Assembly (NCBI GenBank): GCA_020638955.1
Contig: JACKHO010000003.1
Location: 496,001 to 560,000 of the forward strand
Source of the DNA: Planctomycetaceae bacterium
GTDB lineage: Bacteria > Planctomycetota > Planctomycetia > Planctomycetales > Planctomycetaceae
DNA: 64,000 nucleotides
Reading direction: 5' to 3'
Shown: positions 8,925 to 18,085 of the stretch, in pieces
Numbering within the stretch: the stretch's first letter is position 1
Layout of the letters: each line of letters opens with the position of its first letter
Position numbers and translations under genes: made by a program
The notes under the pieces: model-generated
Told to the model about the DNA's origin: nothing
Seen by the model: only the letters and a program-made list of their open reading frames with translations
Database searches by the model: none

Positions 8925-9767
8925 ATGCGGCGCCTCAGAGGATTACTCGCTCTTGTCGCAACCGGCACCTTACTGGTCGGTGGGGCAGGGTGTGCACACG
9001 TGGGAAACTACCTGGGTCTGAAATCGCAGGACGAGTCGGAAGTTCAGCGAGCCGCATTTGAGGAAGAAATTCCAAACGCCCCGCCAGACCCGAAGAATCC
9101 CGGCCAACTCAAATTGGCATATGCACGCTGGATGGAAGAGTCAGGCAACGTCGACGAAGCACGCAATCAGTACACAGCAGTCCGTTCAGAAGAACCCAAG
9201 AATGTCGACGCCATTCTTGGCCTGGCCCGGGTCGATCTTGCGTCAGGAAAACACGTAGAGGCCGAACAAGGTTTCCAACGAGCGCTGAAGCTCGATCCAG
9301 AATCACCCTTAGCACATCATGGACTGGCCCGCTGCTACGCCGTTCAGAAGCGTTGGACTGAAGCCGTAGCCGAACTCAACACCGCCGTCCTGGCGGACCC
9401 CACGAACAACAACTTCCGGTATGATTTGGCCGTCGCAATGGCACACACGGGTGACATTGATGGAGCCCTGCCGCACTTCGTACGTGTCGTGGGTGATGCC
9501 AAAGCACACTACAACGTGGGCCTCATCCTCAAAGATGAAGGCCAAACGGCAGCGGCGAAGAAGCACCTCTCACTCGCACTGACAAAAGACCCGCACCTTG
9601 AAGAGGCGGAACACTGGCTGCGTCGCATTCAGGCAGCCGAGCCGAATGCAATGCGTTCACCGCAACACTCGCTGTCACAACAGCCAGCACCCTCTCGCGA
9701 CATTTCGCTGACGACCGCTACGCAACGTGAACAGCGTGCCAATCAGCATCAGGCTGGCTCGCTTTAG
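8925..9767 (+). CDS. TPR-repeat lipoprotein
   Basis: The ATG at 8925 follows GGAG by about 9 bases. A signal with lipobox (VGGAGC, Cys about 24) predicts membrane anchoring. Residues about 55-240 are tetratricopeptide repeats, for example the units AYARWMEESGNVDEARNQYT, LGLARVDLASGKHVEAEQGF and HGLARCYAVQKRWTEAVAEL, followed by a poorly conserved basic/Gln-rich tail. TPRs bind other proteins. It is the second gene after the ATPase-like gene with only 23 bp between. The architecture matches TadD-type assembly lipoproteins but also many other planctomycete TPR lipoproteins, so no symbol is given. Confidence 0.85.
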   Translation: MRRLRGLLALVATGTLLVGGAGCAHVGNYLGLKSQDESEVQRAAFEEEIPNAPPDPKNPGQLKLAYARWMEESGNVDEARNQYTAVRSEEPKNVDAILGLARVDLASGKHVEAEQGFQRALKLDPESPLAHHGLARCYAVQKRWTEAVAELNTAVLADPTNNNFRYDLAVAMAHTGDIDGALPHFVRVVGDAKAHYNVGLILKDEGQTAAAKKHLSLALTKDPHLEEAEHWLRRIQAAEPNAMRSPQHSLSQQPAPSRDISLTTATQREQRANQHQAGSL

Positions 9768-9790
9768 TTGCGAATCACCCGCGGGACTGG

Positions 9791-10696
9791 CTATGTCTTC
9801 AACCCCTCAAGGTACGCTCGTGCGCGATTAATCTCTTCTGTCGCGGCACTCGTCGGCTCAAGAATGGGGACGCCACGCGGGACGGGATGCATGAAGATTT
9901 CAAACCAGCCCTGGTAATTGATTTCGCTGAGCGCCGTCATTAGTGGACCAAAGTCCAAGTCGCCGCGACCGGGCATTTGCAACAGTTCCTGTTCCTTGGG
10001 AAGTTTGGTCATGCATCCCATGCCATGCTGCCAGGCGTAGAACATTGCAATCTTGTCTCCCAAATCGCGGATCAGTTTGGCCAGCATTTCGGGGTCCTGG
10101 TCCAAATGGTACGGCGCCAAGGCAACGCCCAAGTTGTCTGATGAACGCAGATCCATCAGATAGCGGAGCGCGTCGGCGGAATCCATCAGGTTGCCGCCAT
10201 GATTCTCAATGGCGATGGTCACACCCGTTTCTTCCGCAATTTCGAGGTGTGGCTTCATCTGTTCGGCGAATACACCAACCGCTGCTTTGAGTTCGCTGCC
10301 TGAAAGACCTTTCGGCCCCTTTGCGCCGGTGACGATAACCGGGCAACCAAAGCGACGCGCCAGTTGCATTTCGTCTTTTAATCCAAATGGTCCCAGCTTG
10401 TATTGCGTAATGCAGCCGAGGCTGACGTCATGCTTTTCGAGGAGCGCGCGAAATACGTCTTCTCCCATTTCGTCGAGCTGTTCCCGTTGATTCCCATGCA
10501 CTCGCGGCCAGATGTCGATGGCCGTCGCGCCAATCTTGTGGACCTCCGGCATGATTTCATGAACATCGGTCTCGCCGAACATACAGGAACCCAGAATGTA
10601 TTTGGGCTTCCATTTTGTTTCCGCTCCGCTGACAGGAAGTGCAGAAACGGCGGCGGCTGACGCAACGGCGGCGAGAAAATGACGTCGTGAAATCAT
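9791..10696 (-). CDS. Tat-exported sugar phosphate isomerase/epimerase-like TIM-barrel protein
   Basis: The N-terminus MISRRHFLAAVASAAAVSAL is a twin-arginine signal. The rest is an AP-endonuclease-2 type TIM barrel (xylose-isomerase-like): ATAIDIWPRV, VTIAIENHGG (the metal-binding Glu/His strand), VALAPYHLDQDP and a C-terminal Glu-containing YQGWFEIFMHPVPRG. Starts at 10696 (ATG) rather than the TTG four codons earlier. Proteins of this kind bind a divalent metal and isomerise or epimerise sugars or inositol derivatives; the substrate is not evident. It lies 39 bp downstream of the DUF1501 gene on the same strand and is probably co-transcribed, both being exported by Tat. Confidence 0.85.
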   Translation of the reverse strand: MISRRHFLAAVASAAAVSALPVSGAETKWKPKYILGSCMFGETDVHEIMPEVHKIGATAIDIWPRVHGNQREQLDEMGEDVFRALLEKHDVSLGCITQYKLGPFGLKDEMQLARRFGCPVIVTGAKGPKGLSGSELKAAVGVFAEQMKPHLEIAEETGVTIAIENHGGNLMDSADALRYLMDLRSSDNLGVALAPYHLDQDPEMLAKLIRDLGDKIAMFYAWQHGMGCMTKLPKEQELLQMPGRGDLDFGPLMTALSEINYQGWFEIFMHPVPRGVPILEPTSAATEEINRARAYLEGLKT

Positions 10697-10735
10697 CGTG
10701 TGGTGCAATCAGAAGAAGAAGCGAAATAGACAGAT

Positions 10736-12136
10736 TTAGCTCAGCAGTGCTTCGACGACTTTGCCGCGCGAAATGGGGTGCGGGCGTCCAATGACGTCGT
10801 GGACCATGGTCTCCGGCGGATAACCCATCAAATGGAATACCGTTGCCAGATAGTCTGCGGGAGTCACCGGGTTGTCCAACGGCTCGCCTGCGTGCTTGTC
10901 AGATGAACCATACACCATGCCGCCCCGGATTCCACCGCCGGCCAGAGCGATGGAGAAGACACGGCCCCAATGGTCGCGTCCCAATTTCGCGTTGATTTTC
11001 GGCGTGTGACCGAATTCGGTTGCCAGGCAGACCAGTGTCTCGTCGAGGAGCCCGCGTTCTTCCAAATCGAGGATGAGCGTCGAATACACCTGATCCAGCA
11101 CCGGCATCAGCCAGCCCTTCAGGCTCTCGCTGTGTTTCTCGTGCGTGTCCCAGCCACCACTGTTCGGTTTGGATTTGTCTTCAGTAATCGACTGCACCTG
11201 CACCAGCGACACGCCAGCCTCCACAAGCCGTCGGGCCAGCAACGCTCCCTGACCGAATTTCGTTCGCGTGTAGCGGTCGCGCATTTCATCCGACTCTTCG
11301 TTCATGTCGAATGCCTTGCGGGCGCGGCCACCAGCCACCAAATCGATGGCCTGCCGCTGGTAGTTGTCGTAGACCGTTGTCGACACTTGCCGTTCCAGTG
11401 CGTCAAGCGGTTTGCGAAGTTGATCCAGCAGTGACAGGCGACTGTCGAGCCGCGACATGACCATCCCTTCCTGCAGTTCGCCTCCAGGAACGGTGAAGTT
11501 GGGATCAGTGGGATCGCATTCCAGGAACCAGGGATCGTGTCGGCGCCCCAGCAGTCCGGCGTCGGTTCCCGGCCAGGGATTGGCACCACCATTGTTCGCC
11601 AGCTTTCTTGGCAAAGACACTGAGGGCGGTAGTCCTCCACGAGATGGTCTTAAGGCTTGAACAAGTGCGTTAAATGAAGGTTGATCGTTTGGCTTGCCAG
11701 GCGCCGCGTTTTCGCGGCTGAGTGGAATATGTGGAACGCCGGTGAGCATTTGGTAACCGCTCGTCGAGTGGGCGTTGTCGCCGGTCACCATGGAACGGAT
11801 GACCGCCATTCGGTCGGTAATCATGGCCGTCTTCGGCATCAGTTCGCCAACGAACAGGCCGGGTGTCTTGGTTGCAATGGTTCCGAAATCACCGCGAATC
11901 CCATCAGGGGCTTCGGGCTTGGGATCGAATGTTTCGTGCTGCGGCATTCCGCCGGCAATGAACAGCACAATGACCGATTTCGCTTTGACCGGCAGTGTGG
12001 CTTCCGCTGCATTGGCTCGCTGACGCAGCAGGTTCGCCAAGGTGAGGCCGCCCAGTCCCACGCTTCCCGCGCGCAGCAGTTCGCGGCGTGGGATACCGTC
12101 GCAATGGCGAAATGAGTCAGACAGCAGTCTCAGCAT
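10736..12136 (-). CDS. DUF1501 family exported protein
   Basis: DUF1501 proteins are abundant in planctomycetes, related to the alkaline phosphatase/sulfatase fold, and of unknown substrate. An N-terminal RRELLRAGSVGLGGLTLA is a Tat-like signal. Family hallmarks: VIVLFIAGGMPQHETFDPKP, GDNAHSTSGYQMLTG, GVSLVQVQS, NSGGWDTHEKHSESL and ETLVCLATEFGHTPKINAKL followed by GRDHW. Length 466 is typical. DUF1501 genes usually sit next to a DUF1549/DUF1553 cytochrome-type gene; here the neighbour is instead a Tat-exported TIM-barrel protein 39 bp downstream. Confident family call; the biochemical role is unknown. Confidence 0.92.
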   Translation of the reverse strand: MLRLLSDSFRHCDGIPRRELLRAGSVGLGGLTLANLLRQRANAAEATLPVKAKSVIVLFIAGGMPQHETFDPKPEAPDGIRGDFGTIATKTPGLFVGELMPKTAMITDRMAVIRSMVTGDNAHSTSGYQMLTGVPHIPLSRENAAPGKPNDQPSFNALVQALRPSRGGLPPSVSLPRKLANNGGANPWPGTDAGLLGRRHDPWFLECDPTDPNFTVPGGELQEGMVMSRLDSRLSLLDQLRKPLDALERQVSTTVYDNYQRQAIDLVAGGRARKAFDMNEESDEMRDRYTRTKFGQGALLARRLVEAGVSLVQVQSITEDKSKPNSGGWDTHEKHSESLKGWLMPVLDQVYSTLILDLEERGLLDETLVCLATEFGHTPKINAKLGRDHWGRVFSIALAGGGIRGGMVYGSSDKHAGEPLDNPVTPADYLATVFHLMGYPPETMVHDVIGRPHPISRGKVVEALLS

Positions 12137-12375
12137 GGGAGAATCCCCGAAATTCAGTCCGTACGTTCCTGTTCATAAAGGATGGCTGATCCATTGGTCG
12201 GCTGCAACCGGAGTCGCACTTTCGGTGCGGGGAAAGCTCCTGTTCCTGCCCATTTTATCGGAAATTCGGGCGGCAAAATCTGCCGAAACTTGTCTCGACC
12301 CATTCTTCCACTTCCTCTTACACTCCCGCTCCGTCCGCGGAACGCCGTGGAAAATATGTCGGCAAAGGAGTGCCC

Positions 12376-14031
12376 ATGTACGTGATTTTGTTGGCAGGAC
12401 ATTACCTGCGCACGAAATACATCGCTCTGGTAAGCATCATCAGCATTACGCTGGGCGTGGCGACCATGATTGTCGTCAACAGTGTGATGAGCGGCTTTAG
12501 CTGCGAAATGCGGGACCGCATCAAAGGCATTCTCGCCGACGTCATCGTCGAAACGCATAGCAAAGACGGCACGGCCGCCGAAGACACTCTCGTCCTCATG
12601 GAAAAAGTGGAAGAGCTTGTCGGCGACAAAATCGACGCCATGACCCCGACTGTCGAAATCTACGGCATGATGAGTTTCGACGTCGCCGGGCATCCTTTTC
12701 ACCGTCCAGTAACGCTCGTTGGAATTGTGCCCGACTCAAAAAACCGGGTGAGCCCCATGGCGGAAAACCTGATGACGCGTCAGGCCATCTACAAAGATGG
12801 CAAACTCGTGCTACCGCCGCTGCGCGATCCAGCTCTGCCGCTGAACTGGGATTTGACCCCAGAACATTTGGAACTGCGAAAAGACCGTGCCTACGAAATG
12901 CAAATGCGGGAACAAATGAGCATTGAGTTTGGCAGTACAACGACCGTTCCCGGACCAATTCAGCCAGTGTCCAATGAGGTGGATGCTGAAGCGGCCAGCC
13001 TCGACCCCTTTCTCTTACCGGCATCAGTGGAATCGACCGACCGCGAGGAAAGCGGCTCTTCCGATCCTTTCAGCGACTCGGCCGATCCCTTCAACGCTGG
13101 GGCGGCTGCTGAGCAACAGGACCCTGCCCAGCCTCTTTCGGCTCGAGTTTTTGTAGGAGCGGGACTGGTTACCTACCCCTACCGCAATCCACAAACGGGC
13201 GAAGTCGAAATTGGATATCTGGTTCAACCCGGCGAAGATGTGAATATCACGACTATTAAGACCGGCGTCCCCGAACCTGCCCGCTTCAAGGCAACGGTGG
13301 CCGACGTCTTCAAAAGCGGTATGAGCGAGTACGACTCGACGCTTGTCTTCTGCAATCTGGAAGAACTGCAATACGCCCGTGGGATGCTGACGGGGCCTGA
13401 TGTTTCGCATCCCCACGACAACCTTGACTGGCGCAATGGACAAATCACGACACTGCAAATCAAGTTGAAAGACTACAGAGACGCGGACGAAGTGGTCCGT
13501 CGACTGCGGTCGGAACTGCCCAGCGCCTACTTTGCCGTCAACACCTGGGAGCAAAAGCAGGGTCCGCTGCTGGAAGCTGTCAAAGTGGAGTCCGCCATTC
13601 TCAACGTGTTGCTCTTCCTCATTATTGCCGTCGCGGGCTTTGGCATTCTTGGAATCTTCTACATGGTGGTTGTCGAGAAGACGCGGGACATTGGCATTCT
13701 GAAATCACTTGGCGCGAGCTCCAGTGGTGTCATGAGTGTCTTCCTCACGTATGGACTCTCACTGGGAATGGTAGGGGCCGGAGCGGGAGTCGTGCTCGGC
13801 CTGTTGTTTGTCCATTACATCAACGAAATCGAAGGTCTGCTGTCGAGCGTCATGGGCCACAAGGTGTTCGACGAGGAAATCTACTACTTCCAGAAAATCC
13901 CCACGGTTATTGACCCTCTAACGGTGTTTCTCGTGGCTGTTTCCGCCATTTTTATTGCCGTGTGTGCCAGCATTCTTCCCGCCTGGCGGGCTGCCTCGCA
14001 GCATCCTGTCAAAGCCCTGCGGTTTGAATAA
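12376..14031 (+). CDS. LolCE/MacB-type ABC transporter permease
   Basis: The ATG at 12376 follows AAAGGAG with good spacing. An N-terminal membrane helix (IALVSIISITLGVATMIVVN) is followed by a long extracytoplasmic region and three C-terminal helices (ILNVLLFLIIAVAGFGILG; VFLTYGLSLGMVGAGAGVV; PLTVFLVAVSAIFIAVCASI), the FtsX-like layout of LolC/LolE lipoprotein-release and MacB-type permeases. The periplasmic part carries an acidic Ser/Asp/Pro/Phe-rich insertion at about residues 210-260 with a repeated DPF motif, making it longer (551) than LolC (about 400). The ATPase gene follows 57 bp later. Substrate could be lipoproteins or another exported molecule; outer-membrane lipoprotein sorting is inferred only. 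Confidence 0.88.
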   Translation: MYVILLAGHYLRTKYIALVSIISITLGVATMIVVNSVMSGFSCEMRDRIKGILADVIVETHSKDGTAAEDTLVLMEKVEELVGDKIDAMTPTVEIYGMMSFDVAGHPFHRPVTLVGIVPDSKNRVSPMAENLMTRQAIYKDGKLVLPPLRDPALPLNWDLTPEHLELRKDRAYEMQMREQMSIEFGSTTTVPGPIQPVSNEVDAEAASLDPFLLPASVESTDREESGSSDPFSDSADPFNAGAAAEQQDPAQPLSARVFVGAGLVTYPYRNPQTGEVEIGYLVQPGEDVNITTIKTGVPEPARFKATVADVFKSGMSEYDSTLVFCNLEELQYARGMLTGPDVSHPHDNLDWRNGQITTLQIKLKDYRDADEVVRRLRSELPSAYFAVNTWEQKQGPLLEAVKVESAILNVLLFLIIAVAGFGILGIFYMVVVEKTRDIGILKSLGASSSGVMSVFLTYGLSLGMVGAGAGVVLGLLFVHYINEIEGLLSSVMGHKVFDEEIYYFQKIPTVIDPLTVFLVAVSAIFIAVCASILPAWRAASQHPVKALRFE

Positions 14032-14088
14032 TCGACCGTCGCCAATTCTGGATCCATCCCCATCTGACTAACACGTGTTTCGGTCCTT

Positions 14089-14820
14089 ATGCGAACTCTT
14101 CCCATGAAACCTGCTGTTCCTCACTTGTGCGCCGTGGCTCTCGACAAGGCCTACCGCAAGGGACAACTCCGCATTCCCGTTTTGCGTGGCGTTGATATCT
14201 CGGCTCAGGAAGGGGAGTTCATTTCGATTGTTGGACAGTCAGGATCGGGCAAAAGCACACTGCTGCACCTCATGGGATTGCTCGATGGCCCTGACGTCGG
14301 CGAAGTGCGACTCAAGGGAGATCGTATCGACAATTTGCCCAGTGGCGGACGCGACCGAATTCGCAATCAGGTGTTCGGATTCGTGTTTCAGTCCTACCAT
14401 CTGCTGCCCGAATTAAGCCTCGTAGAAAATGTTTTGACACCGCTGTTGATCCGTCACAGCATGTTCAGTTACTGGAAGCACCGTGCGGAGTTCCGTGAGC
14501 AGGCCACGGAAATCATTGAACGGGTTGGGTTGGCACACCGCCTGCGTCACCGTCCTTCGGAACTTTCCGGGGGTGAGCTACAGCGTGCAGCCATTGCCCG
14601 GGCTCTCGTGGCAGATCCCGAAGTACTGCTGGCTGATGAGCCTACAGGAAACCTCGACGCCCACACCGGAAGCGAAATTATGGACCTGTTGTGCTCGTTG
14701 AATGAGGACGAGGGCCTGACTATTATCATGGTCACGCACGATGAGAAAATTGCCAATCTCTCACAGCGCATTGTCCGCTTGACGGAAGGACGAATTCAGG
14801 AGTTGGAAGAAGCCGCCTGA
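14089..14820 (+). CDS. LolD-like ABC transporter ATP-binding protein
   Basis: Cytoplasmic ATPase partner of the permease just upstream. Visible motifs: Walker A GQSGSGKST (about residues 50-58), Q-loop FVFQSYHLLPELS, signature LSGGELQR, Walker B VLLADEPTGNLD, and the H-loop VTHD. These and the length (243) match the LolD/MacB/FtsE group. An internal in-frame ATG at 14104 is an alternative start. The order permease then ATPase, with a 57-bp gap, suggests one transcript. The following gene is the aminotransferase, 96 bp further, and is probably independent. Confidence 0.9.
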   Translation: MRTLPMKPAVPHLCAVALDKAYRKGQLRIPVLRGVDISAQEGEFISIVGQSGSGKSTLLHLMGLLDGPDVGEVRLKGDRIDNLPSGGRDRIRNQVFGFVFQSYHLLPELSLVENVLTPLLIRHSMFSYWKHRAEFREQATEIIERVGLAHRLRHRPSELSGGELQRAAIARALVADPEVLLADEPTGNLDAHTGSEIMDLLCSLNEDEGLTIIMVTHDEKIANLSQRIVRLTEGRIQELEEAA

Positions 14821-14916
14821 ACCAGTCGTACGCCACCTGGGTCAATGTGTCAGGTGCCGTCATCCTGAATTGGGTATTAGCCCCATTCCTCCGTCCATTC
14901 GAACACAAAACTGACA

Positions 14917-15777
14917 ATGTCGCAGAAAATCTATCTCAACGGTCAACTGGTCCCCGAGGCTGAGGCCGTTGTCAGCGTCTTCGATCATGGACTGCTGTAC
15001 GGCGACGGCGTGTTCGAAGGAATTCGCGTTTACAATCGACGCGTGTTCATGCTGCCCGAGCACGTTGAGCGACTCTACGAAAGTGCCCGCGCCATTCGTC
15101 TCGAAATCCCCATTTCCCAGGAGGAAATGACGGAAGCCGTCGAAAAAACGGTTGCGGCGAACAACATTGAAGACGGATATGTCCGCCTCGTCATCACGCG
15201 CGGGGCAGGATCGCTGGGACTCGATATCCGTCGGACGAGCAACCCTCAGGTCATCATCATCGCGGCGACAATTTCCCTGTACGACCCCGAGTTGTACGAG
15301 AAGGGATTGAAAATCATTACAGCCAGCACCATTCGGAACCATCCGTGTGCGGTCAGTCCACGCATTAAGTCGTTGAACTACCTGAATAACATCCTCGCGA
15401 AAATCGAGGGGACAGATCAAGGGGCGCCGGAAGCGCTCATGCTCAACCACAAGGGTGATGTTGCCGAATGCACGGGCGATAACATTTTCGTCATCAAGCA
15501 GGGCATCATCCGCACTCCTCCCAAAGATGCCGGCATCTTGGAGGGAATTACCCGCAACGTGGTCATTAAGCTGGCCCGCGAAGCAGGTTACGCCGTCGAG
15601 GAAGTGACGCTGCAACGACACGACATCTACGTGGCCGACGAATGTTTCCTGACAGGCACCGCCGCCGAGGTGATTCCATGCGTCTCGCTTGATGGACGTG
15701 TCATTGGTGATGGAACCCCCGGCCCAATTTCGCGTCAGCTCCTCAAGGCGTTTCAGGACTTCGCTCGCGGACGCTAA
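14917..15777 (+). CDS. ilvE: Branched-chain amino acid aminotransferase
   Basis: PLP-dependent fold-type IV aminotransferase, which transfers the amino group between glutamate and the 2-oxo acids of Leu, Ile and Val. Hallmarks: FDHGLLYGDGVFEGIRVYN near residues 23-41, RIKSLNYLNNILAKIE with the PLP-binding Lys at about 151, EALMLNHKGDVAECTGDNIF and the C-terminal FLTGTAAEVIPC. Length 286 fits. D-amino acid aminotransferases and aminodeoxychorismate lyase share this fold; the motif set favours the branched-chain enzyme. The gene stands alone here, without other ilv or leu genes. Confidence 0.9.
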   Translation: MSQKIYLNGQLVPEAEAVVSVFDHGLLYGDGVFEGIRVYNRRVFMLPEHVERLYESARAIRLEIPISQEEMTEAVEKTVAANNIEDGYVRLVITRGAGSLGLDIRRTSNPQVIIIAATISLYDPELYEKGLKIITASTIRNHPCAVSPRIKSLNYLNNILAKIEGTDQGAPEALMLNHKGDVAECTGDNIFVIKQGIIRTPPKDAGILEGITRNVVIKLAREAGYAVEEVTLQRHDIYVADECFLTGTAAEVIPCVSLDGRVIGDGTPGPISRQLLKAFQDFARGR

Positions 15778-16019
15778 AAATTCCGTCTGGCTCGATCGAA
15801 CGCGGGCTTGGAATGTTAAAAATGGCCGGATTTCTCTGGACCATCACTTCATTTCCACTAACCTCACGTTCGTTCAGCCGGTGGCTGGGGAAACGGTCCC
15901 TGTTTCCAGGTCATGAGTGTCGCTGAATGTTTCCAAGACGGATGGATGCGTCTGCGTACGTCGAGCATGCGAATTCCCTTCCAGGACGAGCGGAATTGGC
16001 CGTGTCGGCACACTGAGTA

Positions 16020-16253
16020 ATGAAAACTTTGCGCGAACTTCGTGACGCGGTAGTCTCCAAAGGCGATTGCGAAATCGTCTCTGCCCCCGAGTTTCTTCTG
16101 CAACTGACAGGCCGCCTGCGGCTTGAACGATGCGACGAGCCCTCCGTGAACCTCATTGGGCTCCGTGTGTCCTCGTCTGGGAAGCGTCTGTACGTGCCCG
16201 AAGAGCAACTCAGCCGCTGGCGTCAGTCGCGGACTGCAGGCGTCCTCAATTGA
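16020..16253 (+). CDS. Small hypothetical protein
   Basis: A 77-residue reading frame, ATG at 16020, in the otherwise empty space between ilvE and the DUF309 gene. It is mainly charged helical sequence (TLRELRDAVVSKGDCEIVS) and ends in RLYVPEEQLSRWRQ. Codon choice resembles that of neighbouring genes. No recognisable domain, signal peptide or partner gene. It may be a conserved planctomycete small protein, but coding status rests on codon use and start placement only. Confidence 0.45.
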   Translation: MKTLRELRDAVVSKGDCEIVSAPEFLLQLTGRLRLERCDEPSVNLIGLRVSSSGKRLYVPEEQLSRWRQSRTAGVLN

Positions 16254-16611
16254 CATAAAACCTTGCGCCGTCGGCAAGGTTGGGCGGTTGCTGAGTAATT
16301 TGTGAGATTTTCGAAAAGAAGATCTACACAAGCAACTCCTTTCATGCTTAAATGGTCGTTATGCCGCAGGAATGAATGGGATTCGCCGGACGCATCTCCT
16401 CCCACCCTCCTCGGATACGTTGACTCGCCTCAATGGCTTCGCCCCTTCCCAGGGGGATTCTCGCCGCAAGGATGTGCTGAGTCTCGACTGGTTGGGCATT
16501 ACAGCTCCATCAATCATCTTCCAATTGTGTTTTTCGACGTGTCGATTTGGCGCAACCGCTCTGCCAAATGGACATTAAGGAATTTACACTTTCAGCAACT
16601 GTAAGGTTAAT
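16254..16611. other. Intergenic region, no gene supported
   Basis: About 360 bp between the small hypothetical gene and the DUF309 gene. Open frames here show no signal, motif or ribosome site. No RNA gene or repeat was seen; it probably contains the promoter of the DUF309 gene. Confidence 0.4.
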
Positions 16612-17169
16612 ATGCAAACTCAGGCCCGATTTGTGCGTTTGTTGCCGCAGGCGGATTTGCCCCGATACACCCACATTCCCGGTGCGGGAACTCCACATCC
16701 CTACCGCGATCCGCGTGGTCACAGCTACAACCGCCGCCCAATTCCTGCCAAGTCGCTGCGGGAAGAGTTGTGGGCCGAAAACCGCAGCTACCTGCTCGGA
16801 CTCGACTTGTTCAATTTGGGCTTCTATTGGGAAGCTCATGACGAGTGGGATCGCCTGCTGCGTGTGACGAACCATGAATCATTGACCGGCATGTTCCTCA
16901 AAGGCCTCGTCAAAATGGCGGCGGCCGGAGTGAAGGTTCGCGAAGAGAGTATTCACGGCGTGCGTCGTCATGCTGCCTCAGCTGGCGAAGTCTTCGCCGA
17001 TGTGGCCGCTGAATCGGACAAAGATCGCTTTTGCGGACTCGATTTCACGCTGTTGCAGTTCGCAGCTGACCGTGCCGCTCAGCTGTCCTACCCCAACGAT
17101 TTGGAAACCGGACGCCCGCTGCGTGTGTTTCCGTTCATGCTAGTCCCCGAGCCCATTCCGCTGGCGTAA
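16612..17169 (+). CDS. DUF309-type protein
   Basis: Cytoplasmic protein of unknown role. The central segment SYLLGLDLFNLGFYWEAHDEWDRLLRV (read in pieces: LFNLGFYWEAHDEWD) is the hallmark of DUF309, in which a WEAHE-like helix forms a helical bundle; LKGLVKMAAAGVKVRE continues the fold. The 60-residue N-terminus is Pro/Arg/Tyr-rich and lies outside the domain. Length 185. It begins 55 bp before another conserved hypothetical gene in the same direction, so a two-gene transcript is likely. Confidence 0.75.
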   Translation: MQTQARFVRLLPQADLPRYTHIPGAGTPHPYRDPRGHSYNRRPIPAKSLREELWAENRSYLLGLDLFNLGFYWEAHDEWDRLLRVTNHESLTGMFLKGLVKMAAAGVKVREESIHGVRRHAASAGEVFADVAAESDKDRFCGLDFTLLQFAADRAAQLSYPNDLETGRPLRVFPFMLVPEPIPLA

Positions 17170-17224
17170 CCAACACCACATTGTTTGTTTCTGAGGCCTG
17201 ATCAACAGTTCTTACGGTGAGCAA

Positions 17225-18085
17225 ATGCTCAGTCGCGAAGAGTACATTGAGCAGGCCTATTTCTTTCGCACGTGGCGTGAACGTCTAGACAATGCCACCG
17301 CTGCGCAGGAACTGCTCGTTGAAATTCGGGAAGAAATCCTGACCACGACGCGGCTCCCCATGGCCATCGATTTTCTGGCCGGCGAAATGCAGTTGCACGG
17401 CCGCATCGGTGACGGCATGCAGCAGCTCAAGCACTACTTCAATCCCTTTCAGGCCTTTGTCGTTCAAATGGCCGAACTGGAAAACACGCGCTTCGACTTT
17501 CGTATTGCCCTGGAAATCCTTGAGCGAGAGGCGGAATACCGATCCAGCGACACCGTCCTCCCGGCCGCACTCTTCGTCTTTCAGTTCGAGTGCGTGGCAC
17601 GAAATCGCCTGGGGTATGACAAAGGACTCCTCGCGATTTCGCAAGATTCTCTCTATCCGCCGAACTGGAAACGCTGGATTGAACGAATTCGTTTCCAACT
17701 CGGCACAGTCGATTTCTCCGACTTGGTCTACCGGCAGTCAGAACAGTGCCTCGAAGATCAGAAGAAGAAAACAGGCAACGAGGATTTAACGACAGAGAAT
17801 GTGCTGTTCGACCGCCAGGCTGGCCGTATCGCGCGGGCGAACATGGGGAAAGATCCTCTCTACATGTTCGCAGCACTCCAGCGACAACTCAGCTATCCCG
17901 CAGTGCCGAGGCCAAAACCATCCAGCACGCGTCCGCTGTTTGATCCCCAAGTCGAATTGCGATTTCAACGGATTGAGTCGCGCATGACCATGCTCGAGCA
18001 GGAACAAAAGGGGGGCATCGATTTGACGCCCTACATGAAGTCGCCCGACGGAAAATCGCGGCCCGATTTCGACTCAGCCCCATAA
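17225..18085 (+). CDS. Conserved hypothetical protein
   Basis: No family recognised. The 286-residue protein is soluble and mostly helical, without signal peptide; Trp, Arg and Glu residues are frequent (EYIEQAYFFRTWRERLD at the N-terminus), and the C-terminus is a coiled-coil-like stretch (ELRFQRIESRMTMLEQEQ) followed by a Pro/Asp-rich tail. It follows the DUF309 gene by 55 bp and its 3' end overlaps the 3' end of the convergent NosR-like gene by 12 bp. Confidence 0.75.
   Translation: MLSREEYIEQAYFFRTWRERLDNATAAQELLVEIREEILTTTRLPMAIDFLAGEMQLHGRIGDGMQQLKHYFNPFQAFVVQMAELENTRFDFRIALEILEREAEYRSSDTVLPAALFVFQFECVARNRLGYDKGLLAISQDSLYPPNWKRWIERIRFQLGTVDFSDLVYRQSEQCLEDQKKKTGNEDLTTENVLFDRQAGRIARANMGKDPLYMFAALQRQLSYPAVPRPKPSSTRPLFDPQVELRFQRIESRMTMLEQEQKGGIDLTPYMKSPDGKSRPDFDSAP

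Noticed and set aside
12154..12702. 182-residue frame on the minus strand at the start of the ABC permease gene
   Set aside because: It is antisense to the permease coding start, which has a strong ribosome site and family motifs.
16302..16604. 100-residue frame upstream of the DUF309 gene
   Set aside because: Composition and start context not like a gene, no family or signal.
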